NCBI GenBank assembly: GCA_046153945.1
Contig: JBJXFF010000220.1
Span: 18,096-82,095 of the forward strand
Direction: 5' to 3'
Origin: SXOA01 sp046153945
GTDB taxonomy: Bacteria > Planctomycetota > Planctomycetia > Pirellulales > Pirellulaceae
Length of the DNA stretch: 64,000 nt
In this document: positions 19,521 through 28,361 of the stretch, piece after piece
How positions within the stretch are numbered: the first letter of the stretch is position 1
Layout: each line of letters opens with the position of its first letter
The notes under the pieces: model-generated
Told to the model about the DNA's origin: nothing
Databases searched by the model: none
Seen by the model: only the letters and a program-made list of their open reading frames with translations
Position numbers and translations under genes: made by a program

Positions 19521-20978
19521 TTACACCAGCACTCTTTGGATTCGAATCGCCAACTCCTCCGTAATTCTCTCCAAACATCCCGGCTCCAAGACGGCAATCG
19601 ACTCCTGATAGAGCCCTTTGCCGTAAGTTTCCCGTGTCGGAACATAGCTCGGCCCCCAGCCGCCGGCGAGGGTGATGATGACGAGGATGCGGCCGGGGAA
19701 GCGGGCGCGAAGGTGGGTTTGCAGGTAGCTGTAATGCTCGCCAGGGACGGCCACGAAGACCGCATCGCCCGTCCGCCAGACTTGCAGTTCAAACGGATAC
19801 GCCTTCCCTTCGGGAAGTTGGGCCAGCCGGCGGAGCAGCCGCGTCTGCCGCTCGGCCATGGCCCGGGCATCGCGGGCGGCAGCGGAGTCGCCCGCTTTGA
19901 GGGCGATCTCCTCGTCGGCGGAATTTTTGGCCAGCAGTTCCTGGGTTCCCTCGCGGGTGGGAAGGTCCGGGCGATAGGGGATCGAAAGAACCTCGGTAGT
20001 CCGCTCCCACTGCCGAATTTCGACGTGCCGCTCCCGGGAAATTGGCTTGTGCCGCCAGTCCCCGAGAGTAGCGCCGGAAACGACCGGCCCTTGATACTCA
20101 AATTGGGTCAGCGGCGGAGCCAAAGCTTGAATCGCGCTTAGCGCCGCAAAGCCAAGCTGCCGGCCATTTCGGTCAGCGACACCTACCTCGCCGACGTAAC
20201 CTTCCTTCGGACCAAGTTCTCCGGAAGCCCCCTGCAGAAAGATACAAGGTGCGCCGCCGGTGGCTTCTTCGATGGTCTCTCGCATCGCACCGGGAAAGTC
20301 CGGGCTGATGAGGCGATTTTCCCAGGCCAGCGTCGTGGGGTGGCAGGCGTAGTTCACGAGCGTGCCGCAAACTTTGCCAGCAGCATTGGTAATCCGCGCG
20401 ACGAGCACCGTGTCATCCGCATGCCCCTTCGGATTGAAGCCGCAGACGAAGAGCTTGTTTTCCTCGTCCCAAAAGTCGCGATGCTGAGCGAGGTCGCAGC
20501 GCCCGGTGCCGTAGGTTATGACGACCGGCTCTAAATTCGCAATCGCAGAGGCGACAAGTTTCGTGCAAGTATCTGCAACCTCTTTCAGGTAAGTAGGAAT
20601 CAGTTCCCCGCCGGGCAATCCAACCCGGTCCAGGCTCATCAGTCCGGCGGAATGCGTGTGGGTGAACGTCAACAGGATTTGCGAGGCGTTCAGCGAACAC
20701 CCCTTGCAGATGGTCGAAACAACCAGTTCCGCCTCGTCCTTTCCCAGCAGGCAATGGTCCAGACTCACCAGCACCAGCCGGTCGTTCTCGCCGCCGGAGT
20801 CCGACGAGGATTGAGGTTCAAAGACAGCCACCGTGGCAGTGAGCGGGCGGTGGACGCCCGTGGCATGATCGTGCGTGGCAGCCCCCCACATGCGCCAGTA
20901 GATGCCCAGCGGCGGCGTGATGTCCGCGCGGATGGCGGCGAAGTGAAGCTGGCTTTGCGGAGAATCGACGTGGGGCAT
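19521..20978 (-). CDS. neutral/alkaline ceramidase-family hydrolase, cytoplasmic type
   Basis: The 485-residue protein starts MPHVDSPQSQLHFAAIRADI with no signal peptide. Family motifs include RADITPPLGIYWRMWG at the N-terminus, TFTHTHSAG with the zinc-binding His pair near 110, and VNYACHPTTLAWENRLISPD with a further His. IFLQGASGELGP matches the QG-x-xG-D-like block of the family. Members hydrolyse N-acyl bonds of sphingolipid-like compounds; distant planctomycete members are of unknown substrate. A second family member with a signal peptide is at 36349-37725. Confidence 0.82.
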   Translation of the reverse strand: MPHVDSPQSQLHFAAIRADITPPLGIYWRMWGAATHDHATGVHRPLTATVAVFEPQSSSDSGGENDRLVLVSLDHCLLGKDEAELVVSTICKGCSLNASQILLTFTHTHSAGLMSLDRVGLPGGELIPTYLKEVADTCTKLVASAIANLEPVVITYGTGRCDLAQHRDFWDEENKLFVCGFNPKGHADDTVLVARITNAAGKVCGTLVNYACHPTTLAWENRLISPDFPGAMRETIEEATGGAPCIFLQGASGELGPKEGYVGEVGVADRNGRQLGFAALSAIQALAPPLTQFEYQGPVVSGATLGDWRHKPISRERHVEIRQWERTTEVLSIPYRPDLPTREGTQELLAKNSADEEIALKAGDSAAARDARAMAERQTRLLRRLAQLPEGKAYPFELQVWRTGDAVFVAVPGEHYSYLQTHLRARFPGRILVIITLAGGWGPSYVPTRETYGKGLYQESIAVLEPGCLERITEELAIRIQRVLV

Positions 20979-20999
20979 GAAGTTCTCCGCAGTCAGGAC

Positions 21000-21482
21000 T
21001 TAGAATTCGATTTCCGGCGGCTTGTCGGCCGGCCTAGCGACTTTGATCGTTTTGCCATTGGCCAGCTTGAGTTCGATTTCCCCCGTGATTTGCCAGGCCC
21101 CTTCCTGATGCGCTGCGGGAGCCCTAACGCGGCCCTTCCCTTTGCTGCCGGTCACGTCAAAGTGCAGCACGACTGCCGTGCGATCGAGTTCACCCGATCC
21201 GTCGCGGGCAAATCCGCCGGCATCCTTAATTTCGTCGCCGAGTGCCTCCTTCGCTCCGCTGTCGTCGGCGATGGCGTCAAAAGCGAGCTTCTGCGGCTGC
21301 TTCAGTTCCTGAAGAATGTTGTCCTCCAGGTTGCGCTGCTTGTCGGCCCGATTCTTGATCCAGATTCCGATGCCGCCGGCGACACCCATGATCAGGAGCC
21401 CGATCAGCCCCACGCCAATCAGCCGGAGGAGCCCTCCCTTTTTCTTCGGAGAAGACTTGCTTTCCTTTTCGGGCACATCCAT
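21000..21482 (-). CDS. single-helix membrane protein, possibly Coa1-like
   Basis: The 160 residues have a Lys/Ser-rich N-terminal tail, one hydrophobic helix near 22-46 (LIGVGLIGLLIMGVAGGIG) and a soluble domain with alternating strands (TAVVLHFDVTGSKGKGRV, WQITGEIELKLANGKTI). This layout, a helix then a beta-rich cap, resembles Coa1-type assembly factors, but key residues are not conserved enough to be sure. It follows the next gene by 39 bases on the same strand and may share its transcript. Confidence 0.55.
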   Translation of the reverse strand: MDVPEKESKSSPKKKGGLLRLIGVGLIGLLIMGVAGGIGIWIKNRADKQRNLEDNILQELKQPQKLAFDAIADDSGAKEALGDEIKDAGGFARDGSGELDRTAVVLHFDVTGSKGKGRVRAPAAHQEGAWQITGEIELKLANGKTIKVARPADKPPEIEF

Positions 21483-21521
21483 GAGATTCTTCCCTCCTGG
21501 CGGCTGGTTCCTGTTGGCGAC

Positions 21522-22424
21522 CTACTTCGCATCAATCTTGCGGCAGTGAGCCACGATCTCGGCCACGGTCTTGAAGGCGTCCTTCATTGATTTGACTTCT
21601 CCGGCCGGCGTTTCAGCAGGAGCCGCGTCTTCCGCCGGTGCTTCCGCGATCGGCTCGGGAGCAGCTTCGGCAACAGGCTCTTTCTTCGCGGGAGCGGCGG
21701 ACTTGGCTGCGGGAGCGCTCCCTTTGCCGCGAGCAGCAGCCAGAATGTCGGCCACGCTCATCTTCGACGGATCCACCTTGGCGGGAGCAGCAGCGGGCTT
21801 CGCGGGTGCCGCCTCTTCGGCACGAACGCGGCCGCTTTCCATCAGTTCAGCGGTGCTCTTCTTTTCGTCTGGCTTGGCGGGAGGGGCCTCGGCAGCAGCT
21901 TCCGCCTTGGGAGCAGCTTTGGCTCCGCCGCGGGCAGCAGCCAGAATGTCGGCCATGCTCATCTTCTTGGGATCAACGGCCGCCTTTGCCGCAGGTGCGG
22001 CCTTCGTTTCGGCAGCAGGAGCTTCCGCCTTCGCCGCCGGTTTAGCTCCGGTGCGGGCAGCAGCCAAAATATCGGCGACGGACTTTCCTCCACCTGCTGC
22101 TGGTGCCGCAGGTTTGGCGGCAGTTTTCTCGGGAGCCGCTTTCGCAGCAGGAGCAGCCTTCGCCGCCGGCTTCGTTTCCTTTTTCTTCTCTTCCGGCTTG
22201 GGGAGAGGCTGGTCGATGACTTTCAAAAACACCGGGTCGATGTCGAACCAGCCGATGTTGTTGTTGCCGTCGAACTCCACCAGAGCCCGGCCACTCATGT
22301 TCACCGTCTTGACCGTCCCGGTCAGGCCGTGAAACCGCTTCAACTCCGGCCGGTCCGCCGCCACAATGACGTACTTGTCCGTATACTGCTTTTGCAACCT
22401 GTCAATGTTTTCAAAAACCGCCAT
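21522..22424 (-). CDS. Ala/Pro/Lys-rich protein with repeated ADILAAAR motif
   Basis: The 300 residues have an N-terminal beta-barrel-like domain (1-70: YVIVAADRPELKRFHGLTG, TGTVKTVNMSGRALVEFDG) similar to small SH3/KOW folds. A long Ala/Pro/Lys-rich linker follows, with three near-identical motifs: KSVADILAAARTG, MSMADILAAARGG and MSVADILAAARGKG, spaced by 45-75 residues. A fourth, weaker unit ends the protein (KTVAEIVAHCRKIDAK). The repeats look like short binding helices on a flexible tether. No membrane segment. I do not know the partner; the pattern suggests a scaffold that recruits several copies of one protein. Confidence 0.7.
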   Translation of the reverse strand: MAVFENIDRLQKQYTDKYVIVAADRPELKRFHGLTGTVKTVNMSGRALVEFDGNNNIGWFDIDPVFLKVIDQPLPKPEEKKKETKPAAKAAPAAKAAPEKTAAKPAAPAAGGGKSVADILAAARTGAKPAAKAEAPAAETKAAPAAKAAVDPKKMSMADILAAARGGAKAAPKAEAAAEAPPAKPDEKKSTAELMESGRVRAEEAAPAKPAAAPAKVDPSKMSVADILAAARGKGSAPAAKSAAPAKKEPVAEAAPEPIAEAPAEDAAPAETPAGEVKSMKDAFKTVAEIVAHCRKIDAK

Positions 22425-22513
22425 CGAGATTGCCTGCCATCGAAAAAAACGGGTGGTGGAAGTTTTAGATTCTCCCCGGCAAGGCGGGACGAATCAAGGG
22501 CAGGCATGTTCGC

Positions 22514-23590
22514 TCACGGAGTGAGTGGACTACTTTTTTCACAGGCCAGCACCATCGCCGTTACCCCCCAGGAGGTCGCTGCCGACGAGATGAACTGGTC
22601 TGTTCCATGCGGAAAACCGGTCTCAAAATACTTTTGAAACGGCTTGCTGCGAGATTTTATGTGCCAGGTCCCATCGGGGAGTTGCGACTTTAGAAGCAAT
22701 ACCAGCCCTCGCTGATAAACCGGGTCTGAAGTCTTCATTCCGCCAGCCAAATGGAGCACGACCAGGGCCGAGCCGGTGGCGTAAGCGTCGGAGTGGGGCT
22801 CGATCGTTTCTATCTTGTCCCCTTCTCGCTTGATTTCAATCGCTGCGTCAATCTGGCTCCAGCCCCCATCTTCGCGCTGCTTGGAAACCAGTTCCTTCGC
22901 CGCCGCTGCTATCTCCTCCGGCTTCGCTGCCGCGGCATGCAGTCCCCAAAGCCGGAAAACGCGGTCTTCGTTGTCTTTCGCCGTCGCTTTCAGCAGCCAC
23001 TCCCTGGCCTGGGTCTTTCGCTTTTCGGCCCGCTCCCTTTGAGCTTCCGTTTGAAACGCCGCCAGCCCTCGTAGCGCGACGAAAGTCGTCGTGAACGCGC
23101 TCCCTTCCGACGGCGGCCGGCTGGAAGCGCCCGACCAATGGTCGCTATCTCCCTGATAGAGCAGCAAATACTCTGCGACGGCATTCGTCGTCTCATCCGG
23201 CTTCCATTTTCCAAGTTCCAGTGCCACGAGTGCGCTGCCGGCGGTGTCGGCCTGCCCTCCCTGACCTTTGCCTTGCAGATACTCCTTCCGATTGCGATCC
23301 AGAAACTCGGCAATGAATTTGTACTGCCGTCCCAGCTCCTCTTCATCCACCTTAAAACCGTGGTCCCGGGCGGTAACGAGAGTCAGAATGGGAAGTCCCT
23401 GATTGTGGCAGGCAAAGCAAGTCCGCTGCTCCCGATGGCCGACTGCCCCCTTGGTAATCAGCGGAATCGCCTTCTCCACGGCGGCTCGGAGGTTGGCCTG
23501 GGAAACGACGACGGGCGACGGTTCATCCGCACTAGCGAGAGCCACGGAAACCATGACATGTGCGGCGGCAAGGGAGAGGGTGCGAATCAT
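22514..23590 (-). CDS. exported terpene-cyclase-fold (squalene cyclase-like) protein with CxxCH
   Basis: Signal peptide 1-21 (AAHVMVSVALASA). Near residue 60 RTCFACHNQG is a CxxCH haem-c site. The rest is alpha-helical with the repeats typical of the prenyltransferase/squalene-oxidase fold: AGSALVALELGKWK, FTTTFVALRGLAAFQ, ATGSALVVLHLAGG, and the closing LLLKSQLPDGTWHIKSRSKP. The catalytic DxDD of true cyclases is not seen. This fusion of a single haem site and a cyclase fold recurs in planctomycetes and probably serves exported redox chemistry, not terpene synthesis. Confidence 0.78.
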   Translation of the reverse strand: MIRTLSLAAAHVMVSVALASADEPSPVVVSQANLRAAVEKAIPLITKGAVGHREQRTCFACHNQGLPILTLVTARDHGFKVDEEELGRQYKFIAEFLDRNRKEYLQGKGQGGQADTAGSALVALELGKWKPDETTNAVAEYLLLYQGDSDHWSGASSRPPSEGSAFTTTFVALRGLAAFQTEAQRERAEKRKTQAREWLLKATAKDNEDRVFRLWGLHAAAAKPEEIAAAAKELVSKQREDGGWSQIDAAIEIKREGDKIETIEPHSDAYATGSALVVLHLAGGMKTSDPVYQRGLVLLLKSQLPDGTWHIKSRSKPFQKYFETGFPHGTDQFISSAATSWGVTAMVLACEKSSPLTP

Positions 23591-23625
23591 GGGATTATGC
23601 TTTCGTGGTTTGCTCTCGTAATTCT

Positions 23626-23646
23626 GGGCAGGCTGGAAGCCTACCC
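23626..23646 (-). terminator. stop-proximal hairpin (family B), copy 2
   Basis: Same 21-base hairpin as at 3509-3529, on the minus strand. The TAG stop codon of the aldolase gene lies inside its first arm, so the element supplies the last base codons and the stop. Confidence 0.55.
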
Positions 23647-24561
23647 CACGGCGATCGCTTCAGCGAGCTTCACCAGCAGCCGGTCTACCTCCAGGCGCGT
23701 TTCCTCATCCATGCTCCAGCTATTGGGCTCGCGTCGGCGGTCGGTGGTGAAGAGACCTTTCTTATGCAGGATGTATTTCTCCACGGCCAGAAAGCCGTCG
23801 AGGCCCGCTTGCAGTTGCAGGGCAACGAGGGCGCAGATGGGGAAATAGATGCGGTAGATGGCCTCTTCATCGCCGCGACCCAGGGCATGCCAGAGGGCGA
23901 CGATTCCTTCCAGGAATTCCATCCCCGGCATCGTCCCGACAATCCCGCGGCGGTAGCTATCGACCAGCAGGATTCCCCCCGAGCCTTCCAACACTCGAGC
24001 CTTGCCGCCGCTGGCGTCGCGGAGGGCCGACAGGTTCGGCCCAATCGGAGCCGCCTCCGGCTTGAAGAGAATTTTTTCGGGGCCGTACTGATTGAGAAGC
24101 TGAATATAGACGTCGAGCGAAATCGCCTTCCCCACATAGGAGGAGGCATCTTGCACGATGACCGGAATCGCAATCGCGTCCGCAATGGCCCGGTAGTACG
24201 CCAGCACCTGCTCGCTCGGCAGGGCCGTCGAAATCGGCACGATGGCCATCACTCCGTCGCAGCCAGCCTTTTCCGCCCGCTGGGCATAAAGCACCGCCTG
24301 GCGAATGCTCTCGGCCCCCACGCTCATAATTACCGCCCCGCGCCCCGCGCTGAGCTGAACTAACTTGTCCGTCAACTCCAGCCGCTCATCCGCCGTCAGC
24401 CGCAGGATCTCGCTCACCATCCCGGTGGCGAATCCGCTGGCCCCCACGGAATAGGCCCAGTCGATTTGCCGTTTCAGGCTGGGGTAATCGATCTGGTCGT
24501 CCGCGGTGAAGGGCGTATGGGCGATGGGCAAAATGCCCTGAATGGACTTGGGTTTCGTCAT
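23641..24561 (-). CDS. dihydrodipicolinate synthase-family aldolase/lyase
   Basis: Start at 24561 (MTKPKSIQGILPIAHTPF) follows a good ribosome site, AAGGAG with 9 bases to ATG; the upstream in-frame ATG would add 27 unlikely codons. The 306 residues form a TIM barrel with GFATGMVSEILRLTADER and the Schiff-base Lys in ILFKPEAAPIG. The Tyr of DapA (in YNVPxR) is replaced: here VQDASSYVG. It is therefore probably not the lysine-pathway enzyme but a keto-acid aldolase/dehydratase of the same family, perhaps acting on the product of the dehydratase at 17813-18991. The gene ends in a family B hairpin. Confidence 0.83.
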   Translation of the reverse strand: MTKPKSIQGILPIAHTPFTADDQIDYPSLKRQIDWAYSVGASGFATGMVSEILRLTADERLELTDKLVQLSAGRGAVIMSVGAESIRQAVLYAQRAEKAGCDGVMAIVPISTALPSEQVLAYYRAIADAIAIPVIVQDASSYVGKAISLDVYIQLLNQYGPEKILFKPEAAPIGPNLSALRDASGGKARVLEGSGGILLVDSYRRGIVGTMPGMEFLEGIVALWHALGRGDEEAIYRIYFPICALVALQLQAGLDGFLAVEKYILHKKGLFTTDRRREPNSWSMDEETRLEVDRLLVKLAEAIAVG

Positions 24562-25171
24562 GGGGCAATTCTCCTTAGTGAGCCGTGCAATGTAGCCGCT
24601 GGCTGGCAGTTCCTCCATTGGCCGGCCATAAGGGTTTTTCAAATGCTCAATCGATGTAAACTCTTGTCCACAAGCTATTTAATGCAAAACACCCGGCATT
24701 GCCCATAAGGGTTGCTCTTATGGACCTCGCCGTGAATCATAAGCCGTTTTTCAATTCGTTTTTCACCCGCATACTTAGTCCTAACCGCTTGTTCATCAAT
24801 GACTTGCAACAATCAACACGCCCCAATCGGCCCAAAGTTGTATTAGCCGCGATAAGCCGGTTTCACTTCACTTCAACTTTTCACTTAGCACTCTGAATTT
24901 GCACCAAACGCAGAGTGGGCCATATGCCTGATGCGCTGAAGTGGTCTTTTATTCACTGAACAAACTAATGTTTTCGATTTGGCGCGGTAATGGGATACAA
25001 GCCGGCTGAAATCGAATGTCGGTTGGAATAATCAAGTTCCGTGATCGTCAACTCTGGAAGCTCTCCATCGCTTTACCTCACCCCCTTTTCCGCTCATAAT
25101 TGAAATTGGCCCTCTCCTTCGCTATGCTGACGTCCAAGCAAGTAGCTGCCTCAAACCTCTCGGAGCAACCC
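24562..25171. other. intergenic interval between divergent genes
   Basis: About 610 bases with lower GC than the flanking genes. A perfect 7-bp stem (CCATAAG/CTTATGG) with a 7-base loop is at 24703-24723 and a half-site CCATAAGGG is at 24624; these may be an operator pair. Short frames are present but none is convincing. Confidence 0.45.
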
Positions 25172-26518
25172 ATGTCCACGAACTCCACCCCCAAGGGGAC
25201 CACCCGTCGCGATTTCATCCGCAATTCCTCTTTGCTGGTTGCCGGCGGAGCGATGGCTGCGGGTTCGCTGAATATCGCCCGGGCGGCTCACTCGTTTGGG
25301 AGCGATGAGATCAAGATTGGCCTCGTGGGCTGCGGCGGACGTGGCAGCGAAGCGGCGAACCAGGCGATGAACACCAGTGGCGGGCCGGTCAAGCTGGTCG
25401 CCATGGCGGATGCCTTTGAGGATCGTTTGCAGGTCAGCTATCGCTCCATCAAGAGTGCGAAGGGGGAGAAGGTCGATGTCCCCAAGGAGCGAATGTTCTC
25501 CGGCTTCGACGGCTACAAGGACATCATGAAGTGCGACCTGGACCTCGTCATACTCGCCACGCCCCCCGGCTTCCGCCCGCTGCACTTTGAAGCGGCCATT
25601 GCTGCCGGCAAGCACGTTTTCATGGAAAAGCCGGTCGCGACTGACCCCGCTGGCGTTCGCCGCGTGCTGAACTCGGTCAAGCTGGCGAAGGAAAAGAATC
25701 TCGCCGTGCAAGTCGGTCTCCAGCGGCACCACGAGCGGAAATACATGGCGACCGTCAAGGCGATTCAGGATGGAGCCATCGGCGACATCGTGCTGGGCCG
25801 CGCCTATTGGAACGGCCAGACCCCCTGGGTCCGCCCGCGGCAGGAGAACATGACCGAACTCGAGTATCAGATGCGGAACTGGTACTACTTCAACTGGCTC
25901 TGCGGCGACCACATCGTCGAGCAGCACATCCACAATCTGGATGTCATCAACTGGATCAAGAACGCCTATCCCAAGACCGCCCAAGGGGTCGGCGGCTGCG
26001 AAGTCCGCAAGGGGAAAGAATACGGCGAAACCTTCGATCATCACATGGTCGAATTCACCTATCCGGACGGCACCGTGCTCCTTTCTGAATGCCGCCACCA
26101 GCCGAATTGCTGGAACAGCGTTAGCGAGTACGTCCACGGCACCAAGGGGAAGTCCGACGTCAGCGGCAGCAAGATCTACGACAGCTCCGGCAAGATGACC
26201 CAGAACTTCGGCGACCTCGGTGCCGACGGCTGGCAGCAAGAACACCACGATTTCTTCGCCGACCTCCGGGCCGGTCGCATTCCCAATGAAGGGGAGTACG
26301 GGGCTCTCTCGACCATGACCGCCATCTTCGGCCGCATGGCCACCTACAGCGGCCAGAAGATCGATTGGGACAAGTGCCTCAATTACGCCGTTCCGCTCGC
26401 CAACTTCGACGCCTTCAAGTCCCTCAAGGACGAAGCCCCCGTCAAGCCCGGCCCAGATGGTTTCTACAAACTCCCCACTCCCGGCCAAGGAGATTGGTGG
26501 CAGGAACTGAAGGCGTAA
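25172..26518 (+). CDS. Tat-exported Gfo/Idh/MocA-family oxidoreductase
   Basis: Start at 25172 puts the twin-arginine motif TRRDFIRNSS at residue 10, followed by a hydrophobic stretch to ARAAHSF. The 448-residue protein has a Rossmann dinucleotide fold (KIGLVGCGGRGSEAAN) and the family catalytic-site motif EKPVATDPAGVR. The C-terminal substrate domain includes WYYFNWLCGDHIVEQHIHNL, with the conserved His pair. Exported members in planctomycetes carry NAD(P) into the periplasm, as in glucose-fructose oxidoreductase; they act on sugars or inositols. It is single in its operon. Confidence 0.9.
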   Translation: MSTNSTPKGTTRRDFIRNSSLLVAGGAMAAGSLNIARAAHSFGSDEIKIGLVGCGGRGSEAANQAMNTSGGPVKLVAMADAFEDRLQVSYRSIKSAKGEKVDVPKERMFSGFDGYKDIMKCDLDLVILATPPGFRPLHFEAAIAAGKHVFMEKPVATDPAGVRRVLNSVKLAKEKNLAVQVGLQRHHERKYMATVKAIQDGAIGDIVLGRAYWNGQTPWVRPRQENMTELEYQMRNWYYFNWLCGDHIVEQHIHNLDVINWIKNAYPKTAQGVGGCEVRKGKEYGETFDHHMVEFTYPDGTVLLSECRHQPNCWNSVSEYVHGTKGKSDVSGSKIYDSSGKMTQNFGDLGADGWQQEHHDFFADLRAGRIPNEGEYGALSTMTAIFGRMATYSGQKIDWDKCLNYAVPLANFDAFKSLKDEAPVKPGPDGFYKLPTPGQGDWWQELKA

Positions 26519-26534
26519 GGCCAAAATCAGGACT

Positions 26535-26636
26535 ATCCACAGATTTCGCAGGTTACGCAGATGAAGAAGGGAAAAGTCAGGAACCTTCCCACCTTATCTT
26601 GTTTTTAAATCTGTGAAATCTGCGTAATCTGTGGAC
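26535..26636. repeat. palindromic element (family C), left copy
   Basis: Arms of about 29 bases (26535-26562 and 26608-26636) are inverted and imperfect: the right arm reads AAATCTGTGAAATCTGCGTA and on, the left begins ATCCACAGATTTCGCAGG. They enclose about 45 bases. The element lies between the MocA gene stop and the GxxExxY gene start, 24 bases before its ATG. Confidence 0.85.
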
Positions 26637-26660
26637 GACCCCCTTCTTCCATAAATTGGA

Positions 26661-27074
26661 GTGGCCCAGATGTTTGACGAGTCGAGTGACCCGCAAACTT
26701 ACGCCATTATCGGTGCGGCGATGGAGGTGCATCGCCAACTGGGACCTGGATTTCTGGAAGCCGTCTATCAGGAAGCGCTGGCGATCGAGTTCGCGCTTCG
26801 CGGCATTCCGTTCGTCGCGCAGGTCGAGCTGCCTGTTTTCTATAAAGGGCATCGCCTGAAGTGCTATTACCGAGCGGACTTTTTTTGCTATGACTCGGTA
26901 ATCGCCGAGATTAAGGCACTTCAAACGCTCTCAGGCGCGGATGAAGCGCAAGGGATCAACGACCTGAAAGCCACAGAGCACGAACGAGGCCTGCTGTTGA
27001 ACTTCGGCAGTCCAAGCTTGCAGTACAAACGGCTCATTCTTTCCAACTCGGGAAAGCAGGCTCAGTCGGGATGA
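26661..27074 (+). CDS. GxxExxY family protein (PD-(D/E)XK-like)
   Basis: The 137-residue protein shows the family signature: MEVHRQLGPGFLEAVYQEAL (the GxxExxY block, GFLEAVY), then FVAQVELPVFYKGHRL and the PD-(D/E)XK-like core YYRADFFCYDSVIAEIKAL with Asp and E-x-K. GLLLNFGSPSLQYKRLIL closes the fold. The fold suggests a nuclease, but no activity is established for the family. It is framed by two family C palindromes, and its TGA stop is the first three bases of the right one. Base use is similar to neighbours. Confidence 0.88.
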   Translation: MAQMFDESSDPQTYAIIGAAMEVHRQLGPGFLEAVYQEALAIEFALRGIPFVAQVELPVFYKGHRLKCYYRADFFCYDSVIAEIKALQTLSGADEAQGINDLKATEHERGLLLNFGSPSLQYKRLILSNSGKQAQSG

Positions 27075-27233
27075 GTCCACAGATTTCGCAGATGACGCAA
27101 ATTGAAGAGGGGCGTTTCCGCGAACATTCCTTCGACAAGAGTCCTCATAACAATTCCAATACTTGTGCAAATCTCGAAGTCTCCAGACTCTCCTGATTTC
27201 AAATCTGCGACATCTGCGTAATCTGTGGACTCA
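27072..27233. repeat. palindromic element (family C), right copy
   Basis: Ends are TGAGTCCAC at 27072 and its complement at 27233, with arms of about 35 bases and about 90 bases between. The first TGA is the stop of the GxxExxY gene and, read on the other strand, the last TGA is the stop of corA. The element therefore ends both convergent genes. It is longer than the left copy and shares only the arms with it. Confidence 0.85.
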
Positions 27234-28361
27234 ACTCTTAACCGGCTCCTCTCGCTGGAAGCTCCGAAAAATCCACCCCTGCCGATAAAAGTAAACCATC
27301 ATTCCCACTCCTGTGACCCCCATCAGCAGCAGGCATAGCGGATAGCCGTAATACCACTTCAGTTCCGGCATGTTCCAAGGGGAACTGCTTGTGTCAAAGT
27401 TCATCCCATAGACGCCGGCAATGAACGTGAGAGGGATGAAGAGCGTCGACATGATGGTCAGCACCCGCATCGTTTCGTTGATGCGGTTGCTGATGGACGA
27501 CATGTAGAGGTCGCGGAGGTCGGCTGTCAGCTCGCGATAGGTTTCCAGCAACTCGACAATCTGCACGACATGGTCGTAGCAGTCGCGGAGGTAGACGCGA
27601 GTGGCGGCGGTGATTTGCGGCGTTGTTTCGCGCATGAGATTAGCGATCGCTTCCCGCTGCGGCCAGATGGCCCGGCGAATGAGCAGCAGGTCCGCTTTCA
27701 CCTGGTGCAGCTCGTCCATCGTCTGCCGCGTCGGTCTGTCCAGCACGCTGTCTTCCAGCACGTCGAGTTTTTCGGCATAAACTTCCAGCACGGGATAGTA
27801 GGAATCAACGACAGCGTCGATCAGGGCGTAGGCCAGATAATCGCTCCCACTCTTGCGGATGCGCCCGGCGTTATCCTTGAGCCTCTGGCGAACTCCTCCA
27901 AACGGATCCCCCGGCGCTCCCTCCTGAAATGTCAGCACGAAGTGCGGCCCGACGAAGATGCTGAGTTGCTCGGTGCCGGCCCGCTGGTCGCAGTTGATCA
28001 TGCGGAGGACGATGAACAGTATCTCGTCGTATTCTTCCACCTTGGCCCGCTGGTGCAGATTCACCACATCTTCCATCGCCAGCCGGTGGAGGCCAAACAA
28101 CTCGCCGAACTGCTCAATGAGTTTGGCGTCCCCGAGTCCTTCGACGTTGATCCAGGTAACCGAATAGTCGGCCAACAATTGCGGAATCTTCCCCAGATCG
28201 GTGAGCGTTTGCTGAAGAACCTTGTCGCCGCTATAGGCGATAACGCTCACCTCCGGCTTCCGCTGAGTGGGATCAGCCGTAATTGTCCCCGGCGAAGTAC
28301 CTGGTTCGGTGCGCCGCTTAATGCGAAAATCGCCCGGCTTGTGTTTACGGCGTCGGCTCAC
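27231..28361 (-). CDS. corA: CorA-family magnesium/divalent-cation transporter
   Basis: The 376-residue protein has a long soluble N-terminal domain (SVTWINVEGLGD, RLAMEDVVNLHQRAKVEEYD, LRMINCDQ) and two C-terminal helices, the first preceded and followed by residues that include the family's signature YGMNF in FIAGVYGMNFDTS. The second helix is LCLLLMGVTGVGMMVYF. It makes pentameric Mg2+ (or Co2+/Ni2+) channels in the inner membrane. It starts 4 bases inside the stop of the MscS gene and is probably coupled to it. Its TGA stop lies in the family C palindrome. Confidence 0.94.
   Translation of the reverse strand: MSRRRKHKPGDFRIKRRTEPGTSPGTITADPTQRKPEVSVIAYSGDKVLQQTLTDLGKIPQLLADYSVTWINVEGLGDAKLIEQFGELFGLHRLAMEDVVNLHQRAKVEEYDEILFIVLRMINCDQRAGTEQLSIFVGPHFVLTFQEGAPGDPFGGVRQRLKDNAGRIRKSGSDYLAYALIDAVVDSYYPVLEVYAEKLDVLEDSVLDRPTRQTMDELHQVKADLLLIRRAIWPQREAIANLMRETTPQITAATRVYLRDCYDHVVQIVELLETYRELTADLRDLYMSSISNRINETMRVLTIMSTLFIPLTFIAGVYGMNFDTSSSPWNMPELKWYYGYPLCLLLMGVTGVGMMVYFYRQGWIFRSFQREEPVKS

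Noticed and set aside
24699..24896. 65-codon plus-strand frame in the intergenic gap
   Set aside because: No family, poor start context, and overlap with a possible operator hairpin.
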